A DNA stretch of 5,204 bases from Litorimonas sp039962885 (GTDB taxonomy: Bacteria > Pseudomonadota > Alphaproteobacteria > Caulobacterales > Maricaulaceae), in assembly GCA_039962885.1 (NCBI GenBank), contig JBDVGI010000046.1:1-5204 (forward strand), read 5' to 3'. Below the pieces are notes generated by a model. That model saw nothing but the letters and a program-made list of their open reading frames with translations, had not been told where the DNA came from and made no database searches. Below, in pieces: positions 1-5,204 of the stretch. The first letter of the stretch is position 1, and the number at the start of each line of letters is the position of its first letter. The position numbers and the translations under genes were made by a program.

Positions 1-344
1 CGCGAAATATGTACCGCGCTACGGCGGCAAGTTTTGCTTGGGACGATAAAGCTTTGATAATAGCAAGACGATTTGTAGAGAAAGCTTGGGACTTAAAACT
101 TGAGCAAGACCGCCGTGCATTTGTCTACATGCCCTTCATGCATGCCGAAAACCTAGCTATGCAAGATGAATGTGTACGATTGGTTGATAGCCGTCTCGAT
201 AATGCGAGCACATTGTTTCATGCTAAAGCTCACCGCAAGGTCATTGCTGAATTTGGTAGGTTCCCGTATCGTAATGCCGTTTTAGGACGTAATAATACGA
301 CGCAAGAAACGACTTATTTAAAAAGCCGCGCCTATAGGCCATAA
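1..344 (+). CDS. DUF924 family protein, C-terminal part (5' end outside window)
   Basis: This is the last ~113 residues of a DUF924-family protein, a group of soluble, all-helical (TPR-like) bacterial proteins of about 180-200 residues with no settled function. The reading frame is open to the left edge: codons 3-8 give Arg-Asn before the Met at position 9, and RNMYR matches the conserved 'FPRNMYRgt' of the family, so that Met is internal and not the start. Further family signatures are DRRAFVYMPFMHAE (family form 'DRRlFlYlPFeHsE'), HRKVIAEFGRFPYRN (family form 'H..iI.rFGRFPhRN') and a C-terminal LGR...T.ETTYL. The stop is TAA at 342-344. It is separated from the next gene by about 100 bases, so it is probably not co-transcribed with it, though this is not proven. 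Family assignment is firm; molecular role is unknown. Confidence 0.88.
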   Translation, partial: RNMYRATAASFAWDDKALIIARRFVEKAWDLKLEQDRRAFVYMPFMHAENLAMQDECVRLVDSRLDNASTLFHAKAHRKVIAEFGRFPYRNAVLGRNNTTQETTYLKSRAYRP

Positions 345-378
345 GTTTAAAGACTTAGGTTAAATTTTTGCGTAACTA

Positions 379-415
379 TTGAATAAGCAAGTTTGCGTGC
401 TTAATTACTATTCAA
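379..415. repeat. AT-rich interrupted inverted repeat upstream of the hydrolase gene
   Basis: The left arm 379-389 (TTGAATAAGCA) pairs with two right-hand blocks. TAAGCA at 384-389 pairs with TGCTTA at 398-403 around an 8-base loop, and TTGAA at 379-383 pairs with TTCAA at 411-415, leaving 404-410 unpaired. No T-run follows, so it does not look like an intrinsic terminator for the upstream DUF924 gene. It could be an operator or a leader hairpin for the gene at 447, or chance in AT-rich DNA. I see no convincing promoter hexamers in 345-446. Confidence 0.35.
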
Positions 416-446
416 AGATTGCCTCTTTACTTTTATCGGATTTTTC

Positions 447-1394
447 ATGAAACGACCTAAAGATTTTGCAGAAGAAATTGCGGATAAATTCCGTTTGCAA
501 ATGGAAAAGCTAAAACCTGAAGCTGATCAAATTTATCAAATACACCACAATGTTCGGCGTATGACGAACCAATTTGATAATGCAGGTCCAGAAATGCGCC
601 GTATCATTGATTTTAATGTGCCTAACGGGGATCTTCCCGTGCCAGTTCGTCTTTATGTGCCTCACCAAGCTAGTGAAGAAGCGGGACCGACTTTAATTTA
701 TCTGCATGGCGGCGGCTTTGTGACAGGATCCGTAGAATCGCATGAAGGCATTGTACGGCGTATCGCTAGCGGTTCGGGTTATCGGGCCATTTCTGTGGAT
801 TACCGCCTTGCGCCTGAATATGCCTATCCAGCCGGCCCTGATGATTGCGAAGCGGTTTTAAAATGGGCTATCGATGGATATGGACAAGATGAATATGGCA
901 TTGATAGACACCGCTTAGCCCTTGGCGGGGATAGTGCAGGTGGGAACATGACCGCCTATTTAGCGCAAAAATATCGAACCAAACTCGCTTCGCAAATTTT
1001 GCTATACCCATTGATGCAGTTAGTAGATTTCAAGCCCCCTAAACCTGGACCGCAAGATTGGTTGCAGCTTGGATTTATGGCGTTAAAATTTATTAGTGAG
1101 CATTATGTTGCAGGCGCGGATGCCCAAAATACACGGCTTTCGCCTTTATTTGAGGCGAATTTAAAAGGCCTGCCGCCTACCTATATTCTAACTTGCGGGC
1201 TTGATCCGTTGCGCGATGAAGGTAAGCTTTACGCTGATAAGCTTGGTCATAATGGGGTGTGTGTTGAGTACTCTCACGAAAAACTTATGCCCCACGGATT
1301 TTTGAATTTTACAAAAGCTTTCCCTAAAGGGCGTAAAATACCACTAGATGCAGCAGATTTTTTGTGCGAGCATATGCCAAAACAAACGAATTGA
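447..1394 (+). CDS. Alpha/beta hydrolase, hormone-sensitive-lipase (HSL, abhydrolase_3) family esterase
   Basis: A 315-residue carboxylesterase-like enzyme of the HSL family (esterase family IV), expected to cleave short or medium acyl esters in the cytoplasm. No signal peptide is visible. Residues 1-60 form the helical N-terminal cap. The oxyanion-hole motif HGGG is at 87-90, YRLAPE at 119-124, and the nucleophile elbow GDSAGG at 161-166 with Ser163. The acid is probably Asp253 in DPLRDEG, and the base His283 in MPHGF, so the catalytic triad is intact. Length is typical for the family (about 300-320). The ATG at 447 is the only ATG after the in-frame stop at 402-404, with only a weak GGA at 438-440 as ribosome site. 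It ends 18 bases before the GST gene and probably heads that operon. The natural substrate cannot be told from sequence; lactone, xenobiotic ester or lipid are all possible. Confidence 0.93.
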   Translation: MKRPKDFAEEIADKFRLQMEKLKPEADQIYQIHHNVRRMTNQFDNAGPEMRRIIDFNVPNGDLPVPVRLYVPHQASEEAGPTLIYLHGGGFVTGSVESHEGIVRRIASGSGYRAISVDYRLAPEYAYPAGPDDCEAVLKWAIDGYGQDEYGIDRHRLALGGDSAGGNMTAYLAQKYRTKLASQILLYPLMQLVDFKPPKPGPQDWLQLGFMALKFISEHYVAGADAQNTRLSPLFEANLKGLPPTYILTCGLDPLRDEGKLYADKLGHNGVCVEYSHEKLMPHGFLNFTKAFPKGRKIPLDAADFLCEHMPKQTN

Positions 1395-1402
1395 TTTCAT
1401 TT

Positions 1403-1407
1403 AAGGA
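1403..1407 (+). promoter_or_regulatory. Ribosome binding site of the GST gene
   Basis: AAGGA lies 5 bases before the ATG at 1413. It is the clearest ribosome site in the first half of the window and sits within the 18-base gap after the hydrolase stop, which fits translation from a shared transcript. Confidence 0.7.
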
Positions 1408-1412
1408 TACCC

Positions 1413-2051
1413 ATGTTTCATATTTACTATCACCCGCTGTCTTTTCCGTCTTTAGCGCCTGTCTTTACGGCTTCGGCCATGAATGCTGATTATCAGTTAC
1501 ATTTGGTAGACCTTGCCAATGGTGAGCAAAGCTCAGCGGAATATTTGGCCATTAATCCATTTGGAAAAGTTCCCGCTATGAAAAATGATAATGTGTCTAT
1601 CGGGGAAAGCGCGGCGATTATGCGCTATATGGCCCGTAAATCTAACTCGGATTTATATCCGCAAAATGATGTGGCGGCGCAGGCCAAAGTTGATCAATGG
1701 GTGGATTATGTTAATCACCATGTTCGCGGGCCTGTTGCGCGTGTGCACTTTAACCGCAAATTAGCGCCTTTATTTGGACTTGAACCAGATTTAGACGCAA
1801 TAGCAACAGGCGAGAAAATGCTTGAAGCCAACTTGCCAATTCTTGAAAAAACATTATCTGAAACAGCCTTTCTATGCGGCGAGACTATGAGCCTTGCCGA
1901 CGTGGCTTTAGTGGCAGCCTTAGAACCCGTGGAGATGTCAAATATTGATATGAGTGCTTATAAGACGTTAAGTGCGTGGCGAACGGCGCGGCGTAGCGAA
2001 GCCTTTTATACCAAAGTGCATTCCCATTACGGCGCGGAGTTAGATTTATAA
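1413..2051 (+). CDS. Glutathione S-transferase family protein
   Basis: A 212-residue soluble GST with the usual two domains. The N-terminal thioredoxin-like half (about 1-76) starts with IYYHPLSFPS, where Ser10 or Ser13 is the likely glutathione-activating residue. It contains INPFGKVPAM with the cis-Pro at 54, and GESAAIMRY with the Glu65-Ser66 pair that binds the gamma-glutamyl group. The C-terminal helical half carries the N-capping box SLAD at 160-163 and ends normally with an 'AWRTARRSEAF' helix. Length is standard (200-220). Expected activity is glutathione conjugation or thiol exchange in the cytoplasm; the subclass and substrate are not clear to me. It follows the hydrolase by 18 bases with a good ribosome site, and its last bases run into the region where SelO translation must begin, which suggests translational coupling. 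Confidence 0.93.
   Translation: MFHIYYHPLSFPSLAPVFTASAMNADYQLHLVDLANGEQSSAEYLAINPFGKVPAMKNDNVSIGESAAIMRYMARKSNSDLYPQNDVAAQAKVDQWVDYVNHHVRGPVARVHFNRKLAPLFGLEPDLDAIATGEKMLEANLPILEKTLSETAFLCGETMSLADVALVAALEPVEMSNIDMSAYKTLSAWRTARRSEAFYTKVHSHYGAELDL
2036..2050 (+). promoter_or_regulatory. Possible ribosome site plus AUA start for SelO, overlapping the GST stop
   Basis: GGAG at 2036-2039 lies inside the last GST codons and is followed after 8 bases by ATA at 2048-2050, which overlaps the GST stop TAA (2049-2051). In frame with SelO, this ATA is followed by TYRPATAILELGGDFYDP, resembling the usual N-terminus of alphaproteobacterial SelO. No ATG, GTG or other TTG exists in the frame between the stop at 1994-1996 and TTG 2075. 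An AUA start would add 9 residues (449 in total). Confidence 0.4.
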
Positions 2052-2074
2052 CGTATCGACCTGCAACCGCGATA

Positions 2075-3397
2075 TTGGAGCTAGGCGGTGATTTTTACGA
2101 CCCCGTAAAACCGGCTGATTTTGACGGCTTAAACCTTCGATATAAAGACAGAAGCCTAGAACAATCTGTGGGGTTGGCGTTAGGCGGTGATGCGTCTTGG
2201 GTAGAGCGTTTCGGTAGATTTAAGCCGTTGCAAAACAGCTTAACCGAACCTTTGGCTCTGCGTTATCATGGACATCAGTTTCGGCATTACAATCCTGATA
2301 TTGGTGATGGTCGCGGGTTTTTATATGCACAGCTTAAAGACGCTCAAGGGCGCTTGCTCGATCTTGGCACGAAAGGATCTGGCCAGACGCCTTACTCGCG
2401 CCAAGGTGACGGGCGCCTCACCTTGCTTGGCGGGGTGCGCGAAGTTTTGGCGACGCGGTATTTGGAACATATGGGCGTCAATACATCGCGGACATTTTGC
2501 TTAATTGAGACGGATGAGGCGCTCTCACGTCATGATGAACCTAGTCCCACGCGCGGGGCTATCATGACGCGGCTCCAGCATAGTCATATCCGTTTTGGAA
2601 CCTTCCAGCGTCAAGCTTTTTTGGGTAAGGCGGAAAACCTTGAAGCTTTGAATCAATATTGCCAACGGCATTTCTACCCGCAAGCTGCTAGTCCAGCAGA
2701 ATTGCTGCAACATGTTGCGCAGCGTAGCGCCGACCTTGTGGCCTCGTGGATGGCGGCGGGGTTTGTTCATGGCGTCATGAATACAGATAATATGAACATT
2801 ACGGGCGAGTGTTTTGATTACGGCCCTTATCGGTTTTTAAAAGCTTATGATCCGCGATTTACCGCAGCTTATTTTGATCATAACGGGCTATATGCTTTTG
2901 GGCGGCAAGCTGACGCTATGGGCTGGAATTTGGGACAACTTGCACAATCTTTGGTGATGATTGAAGATGATAAAGCCTTGATAAAAGCTTTGGAAATTTA
3001 TCCAGAGGCTTATCAAAATGCTCTCACACGCCGTATCTTGAACAAGCTTGGGGTGGAGGGTAAAGACGGACAGGCAGATATAGACTTCGTTCGCCAGACA
3101 TTCACAATGCTACATCAAACACGCCATTCATGGCCTGATTTCTGGCATGATTGGCAGGGCGGCGCGGGGCGCGTAGATACGCCGCAAATTGGGACATATG
3201 AGGGGCAAGCTTTCACGGACTGGCTCGCGTTATTTAAAGGCTATACGGCTAATAAACCACGCCCTGATACGGATAAACCCGCAAGTTTATTATATGATGA
3301 AATAGCCGCATTGTGGGCGCCGATAGCTCAAAATGATGATTGGTCATTATTTGAAACGAAACTGGAAAGCTATGAAAATCGTTCAACTCCTGCCTAG
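2075..3397 (+). CDS. selO: SelO/YdiU family protein adenylyltransferase (AMPylator)
   Basis: A pseudokinase-fold enzyme that transfers AMP from ATP to hydroxyl groups of target proteins; E. coli and Pseudomonas SelO are known to modify redox and metabolic proteins. From the TTG at 2075 it has 440 residues (family about 450-490). Visible motifs are YHGHQF 64-69, GDGR 77-80, KGSGQTPYSR 100-109, GDGR 111-114, SHIRFGTFQ 170-178, MNTDNM 235-240 and DYGP 248-251. Lys100, Glu123, Asn239 and Asp248 have the same mutual spacing (23 and 9) as the ion-pair and metal-binding residues of Pseudomonas SelO (K113, E136, N253, D262), so it should be active. There is no selenocysteine or cysteine near the C-terminus, which ends STPA. 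The start is uncertain: TTG 2075 has no ribosome site and the open frame continues upstream with family-like residues (TYRPATAI) to an ATA at 2048. Probably third in the operon with hydrolase and GST. Confidence 0.93.
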   Translation: MELGGDFYDPVKPADFDGLNLRYKDRSLEQSVGLALGGDASWVERFGRFKPLQNSLTEPLALRYHGHQFRHYNPDIGDGRGFLYAQLKDAQGRLLDLGTKGSGQTPYSRQGDGRLTLLGGVREVLATRYLEHMGVNTSRTFCLIETDEALSRHDEPSPTRGAIMTRLQHSHIRFGTFQRQAFLGKAENLEALNQYCQRHFYPQAASPAELLQHVAQRSADLVASWMAAGFVHGVMNTDNMNITGECFDYGPYRFLKAYDPRFTAAYFDHNGLYAFGRQADAMGWNLGQLAQSLVMIEDDKALIKALEIYPEAYQNALTRRILNKLGVEGKDGQADIDFVRQTFTMLHQTRHSWPDFWHDWQGGAGRVDTPQIGTYEGQAFTDWLALFKGYTANKPRPDTDKPASLLYDEIAALWAPIAQNDDWSLFETKLESYENRSTPA

Positions 3398-3408
3398 CGG
3401 AATTGTTA

Positions 3409-3437
3409 CAGACAGATTGAACTTTTCGGAGTATACT
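3409..3437 (+). promoter_or_regulatory. Candidate sigma-70-like promoter for yceI-cytochrome b561
   Basis: CAGACA at 3409-3414 (4 of 6 to TTGACA) and TATACT at 3432-3437 (5 of 6 to TATAAT) are 17 bases apart, in the 41-base gap between SelO and YceI. Transcription would start near 3444, after the first YceI ATG (3439), which would leave only the ATG at 3457 usable on that transcript. The weak -35 and the short gap make this tentative. Confidence 0.3.
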
Positions 3438-3438
3438 G

Positions 3439-4188
3439 ATGACGAGGAGAAATATTATGACACGTAAATTACTTATATTATCGGCGGCGAGTTTCGCGCT
3501 TTTTGTTGGATGTGCACAAGCCAATGATGCGGCTGAATCGGCCAAACAATCTGCCGTGGAGACGACACAGAATGTTGTGAAAACAGCGCAAGCTTCAGCA
3601 ACGAAAACGAGTACTGAAGCCGTTAAAGGTTTAATTATTCAAGGCGTGGGCGCGAATATTTCTGACGCGCCATCGGGTGTTTATAAATCTGATTTAACGC
3701 ATGCGTATTTGACCTTTCAATATCTGCACCAAGGATATGCACGTCCAACAATACGTTGGAATGATTTTGAAGCCGTTATTGATTTAGATTCGGAAAACCC
3801 AACGCAGTCGAAATTATCGGTGACGATTGAAACGGATAGTATTGATAGCGCAGTAGAGGCCTTTGATCGCCACCTTGTTAGCGATCAATTCTTTGACGCA
3901 GAAAACCATCCTGAAATTACATTTGTCAGCGAAACGCTTGTGCAAGATATTACAGGCGAAGGCACGCTCACAGGTATCCTGACGATGAAAGGCGTTTCAA
4001 AACCCGTTACGCTTGATGTGAAACTCAATAAGGTTGGACAACATTTTCAGAGCAAAAAACCTATCTTAGGTATTTCAGCAACAACACAAATAAAACGCTC
4101 TGAATGGGGACTCGGAAAATATACGCCGCTTGTTGGCGACGAAGTTGATATTTCCATAGAAGCCGAATTTGTTAAGGCTGATGAATAG
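3439..4188 (+). CDS. YceI family exported protein with helical stalk
   Basis: A YceI-domain protein, a lipocalin-like beta-barrel that in characterised members binds a polyisoprenoid chain in the periplasm. Two in-frame starts are possible: ATG 3439 (249 residues) and ATG 3457 (243 residues, preceded by GAGGAG at 7 bases), the second giving the neater signal peptide MTRKLLILSAASFALFVGCAQA. Export is clear, but processing is ambiguous: a lipobox-like FVGC (Cys25 in the long form) or signal peptidase I cleavage after AQA. Residues about 30-63 are a low-complexity Ala/Ser/Thr/Lys/Glu stretch, probably helical. The YceI barrel follows at about 78-246, with GVYKSDLTHAYLTFQYLHQG, FDAENHPEITFVS, GTLTGILTMKGVSKPVTLDV and a C-terminal GDEVDISIEAEF. 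The cytochrome b561 gene follows after 4 bases, the same association as yceI-yceJ of E. coli, so a joint membrane/periplasmic redox or lipid role is inferred. Confidence 0.92.
   Translation: MTRRNIMTRKLLILSAASFALFVGCAQANDAAESAKQSAVETTQNVVKTAQASATKTSTEAVKGLIIQGVGANISDAPSGVYKSDLTHAYLTFQYLHQGYARPTIRWNDFEAVIDLDSENPTQSKLSVTIETDSIDSAVEAFDRHLVSDQFFDAENHPEITFVSETLVQDITGEGTLTGILTMKGVSKPVTLDVKLNKVGQHFQSKKPILGISATTQIKRSEWGLGKYTPLVGDEVDISIEAEFVKADE
3444..3449 (+). promoter_or_regulatory. Strong ribosome site favouring the second YceI start
   Basis: GAGGAG lies 7 bases before ATG 3457. A second site, CGGAG at 3427-3431, lies 7 bases before ATG 3439, so both starts are equipped. The downstream one matches the anti-Shine-Dalgarno better and yields a typical signal peptide without the six-residue MTRRNI extension. 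Confidence 0.6.
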
Positions 4189-4192
4189 TTAA

Positions 4193-4747
4193 ATGCAAAC
4201 CCAAGACCGGTATTCCAAGGTTGCGATGAGCTTACATTGGCTCATCGCCCTTATTATTCTTGGGCTAATCGGCTCTGGGCTTTTCATGACGAATGAGGGG
4301 GTTCCTAACAGGTTCGTCATTTATCAATGGCACAAAAGCTTTGGTGTTACGGTCTTGATTTTATCCTTCATTCGAATGTTTTGGCGGATGGGGCATAAGC
4401 CCCCCGCGTTGCCGGCGGGTATGAAAACTTGGGAAGTTCAGGCATCCAAGCTGACACATATTGGTTTTTATGTTTTAATGATTGGTGTGCCATTATTAGG
4501 TTGGGCCATGATTTCTGCCTCGCGCCTGCCCATAGAAACACAACTGTTCTACACACTGCCCTGGCCAGATATGCCTGGGGTGCCCAAAGAAAAACATGTG
4601 GAAGATTTGCTGAAAACTTTGCATAAATTGAGCGGAAAATTTATGTTAGCTCTGATAGTTTTACACATTGGCGCCGCGCTCAAACACCAATTTATCTCCA
4701 AGGATAATTTATTTGCGCGCATGGTGCCTTTTTTTAAAGGTCATTAG
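4193..4747 (+). CDS. Cytochrome b561 (CybB/YceJ type) di-haem membrane protein
   Basis: A 184-residue inner-membrane b-type cytochrome that carries electrons between the quinone pool and partner proteins. Four membrane segments are visible at about 13-32, 46-64, 84-107 and 146-165. It opens with RYSKVAMSLHWLIAL, typical of the family ('Ys...i.lHWl.al'). Likely haem-ligand histidines are His15 in segment 1, His47 in WHKSFG at segment 2, and His144 and His158 flanking segment 4 (LHKLSGK ... LHIGAALKH). The periplasmic loop FYTLPWPDMPG is also a family feature. Length fits CybB (about 176-190). The ATG lies 4 bases after the yceI stop with no well-placed ribosome site (AAGG at 4174-4177 is 15 bases away), which suggests coupling to yceI translation. 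Pairing with yceI points to a shared function; the electron donor or acceptor is unknown. Confidence 0.92.
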   Translation: MQTQDRYSKVAMSLHWLIALIILGLIGSGLFMTNEGVPNRFVIYQWHKSFGVTVLILSFIRMFWRMGHKPPALPAGMKTWEVQASKLTHIGFYVLMIGVPLLGWAMISASRLPIETQLFYTLPWPDMPGVPKEKHVEDLLKTLHKLSGKFMLALIVLHIGAALKHQFISKDNLFARMVPFFKGH

Positions 4748-4762
4748 AGGGCCAAAGCTCTC
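4747..4762 (+). other. Small hairpin between cytochrome b561 and bioF
   Basis: GAGGGC at 4747-4752 can pair with GCTCTC at 4757-4762 (one G-T wobble) around a CAAA loop. No T-run follows, so it is not a standard terminator. With a gap of only 32 bases it leaves read-through into bioF likely. It may be chance. Confidence 0.25.
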
Positions 4763-4779
4763 GCTGAATTAGATAGGCT

Positions 4780-5204
4780 ATGACGCAATCTGCTCAAGAT
4801 ATATTACGGCGCGCATTATTGACGCGTAAGGAAAATGGAACCTTTCGCTCATTACACAAAATGCAAGGGATTGATTTTAGTTCTAATGATTATTTGGGAC
4901 TGGCTAGGCTATCAATGGATGTCAATGAAACGATATCAGGCGCAACAGGCTCGCGCCTTATATCTGGGCATGATGAACCCCTCTCTGTATTAGAGGGTGA
5001 TATTGCTAAGTTTCATGGATTTGACGATGCCCTATTATTTTCTTCGGGGTATGCGGCAAATACAGGACTGCTGGCGTGCCTTGGGACACAAGATGATGTC
5101 ATCATTTCTGACGAACTTATTCATGCAAGCCTTATTGATGGCATTCGTTTATCTTATGCCAAGCGCGCGAGATTTAAGCATAATGACTTAGCGGATTTAG
5201 ACCT
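4780..5204 (+). CDS. bioF: 8-amino-7-oxononanoate synthase (BioF), N-terminal part, runs off window
   Basis: The first 141 residues of a PLP-dependent alpha-oxoamine synthase, open to the right edge. BioF condenses pimeloyl-ACP (or pimeloyl-CoA) with L-alanine in the first step of biotin ring assembly, in the cytoplasm. Visible motifs are DFSSNDYLGLA at 32-42, GATGSRLISGH at 54-64, FSSGYAAN at 87-94, SDELIHASLIDG at 110-121 with His115 (stacks on the PLP ring, equal to His133 of E. coli BioF) and RFKHND at 131-136. The PLP-binding lysine lies beyond the window. It is about 18 residues shorter than E. coli BioF up to this histidine: about 11 at the N-terminus and 7 between SNDYLGL and the SRLISG loop. 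The ATG at 4780 has no clear ribosome site. Related enzymes (glycine C-acetyltransferase, ALA synthase, serine palmitoyltransferase) are less likely, since 'LIHASLIDGIRLS' and 'KHND' fit BioF best. Confidence 0.85.
   Translation, partial: MTQSAQDILRRALLTRKENGTFRSLHKMQGIDFSSNDYLGLARLSMDVNETISGATGSRLISGHDEPLSVLEGDIAKFHGFDDALLFSSGYAANTGLLACLGTQDDVIISDELIHASLIDGIRLSYAKRARFKHNDLADLD

Noticed and set aside
330..339. 10-base perfect palindrome GCCTATAGGC just before the DUF924 stop
   Set aside because: Too short and with no loop or T-run for a terminator; it lies in coding sequence and has no second copy that I saw.
2082..2191. An 11-base direct repeat TAGGCGGTGAT at 2082-2092 and 2181-2191
   Set aside because: Both copies encode Leu-Gly-Gly-Asp within SelO in the same frame; two copies of this length are likely coincidence of codon choice.
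2268..2504. Plus-strand open frame in another frame of selO, with a hydrophobic start
   Set aside because: It is an out-of-frame reading of the conserved GHQF to REVLATRYLEH region of SelO, without its own ribosome site.
2525..2770. Minus-strand open frame of 81 codons inside selO
   Set aside because: It lies wholly antisense to a conserved stretch of SelO and its translation has no recognisable domain; a shadow frame.
3395..3397. Possible SelO selenocysteine read-through at the TAG stop
   Set aside because: The stop is TAG, not TGA, and the upstream residues (ENRSTPA) do not match the C-terminal U/C-S-S motif seen in selenoprotein versions.
3249..3545. Minus-strand open frame of 98 codons over the selO-yceI junction
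   Set aside because: It overlaps two well-supported genes and their start signals, and its protein shows no family features.
4997..5191. Plus-strand 64-codon frame near the window end
   Set aside because: The bioF frame covers this stretch with clear PLP-enzyme motifs, so this is an out-of-frame shadow.

Overview
The window reads as ordinary chromosomal DNA of a proteobacterium, most likely an alphaproteobacterium. The basis is the DUF924 tail, the SelO of the 'lGxDFYDPVxPADF ... ALRYHGHQFRxYNP' type, and the adjacent YceI/cytochrome b561 pair. Base composition looks moderate and AT-leaning in the gaps. The taxon is inferred from recalled family resemblance, not from a search. All genes lie on the + strand. 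No RNA gene, insertion sequence, integrase, CRISPR array or phage gene is visible.

Layout. (1) Positions 1-344 hold the 3' part of a DUF924-family gene that begins before the window. (2) Positions 345-446 are a gap of about 100 bases with an AT-rich interrupted inverted repeat. (3) Positions 447-3397 hold three tightly packed genes: an HSL-type alpha/beta hydrolase, a glutathione S-transferase, and a SelO/YdiU protein adenylyltransferase whose start codon is not ATG or GTG. (4) Positions 3398-3438 are a short gap with a possible promoter. (5) Positions 3439-4747 hold a YceI-family exported protein and a cytochrome b561, 4 bases apart. (6) From 4780 to the window end is the first part of bioF (8-amino-7-oxononanoate synthase), which runs off the edge.

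Function. The GST and SelO genes both plausibly touch thiol/redox homeostasis, since SelO AMPylates proteins of redox and central metabolism and GST handles glutathione conjugation. The hydrolase ahead of them may process ester substrates. YceI plus b561 is a recurrent pair (yceI-yceJ in E. coli) acting at the inner membrane and periplasm. bioF starts biotin ring assembly and probably shares the yceI-b561 transcript only by position.

I did not find a clear undescribed system. The points most worth a second look are the SelO start (TTG without a ribosome site, or an AUA codon with a well-placed one), the two consecutive ribosome-site/ATG pairs in front of yceI, the helical low-complexity stalk in YceI, and the unusually compact N-terminal half of BioF.
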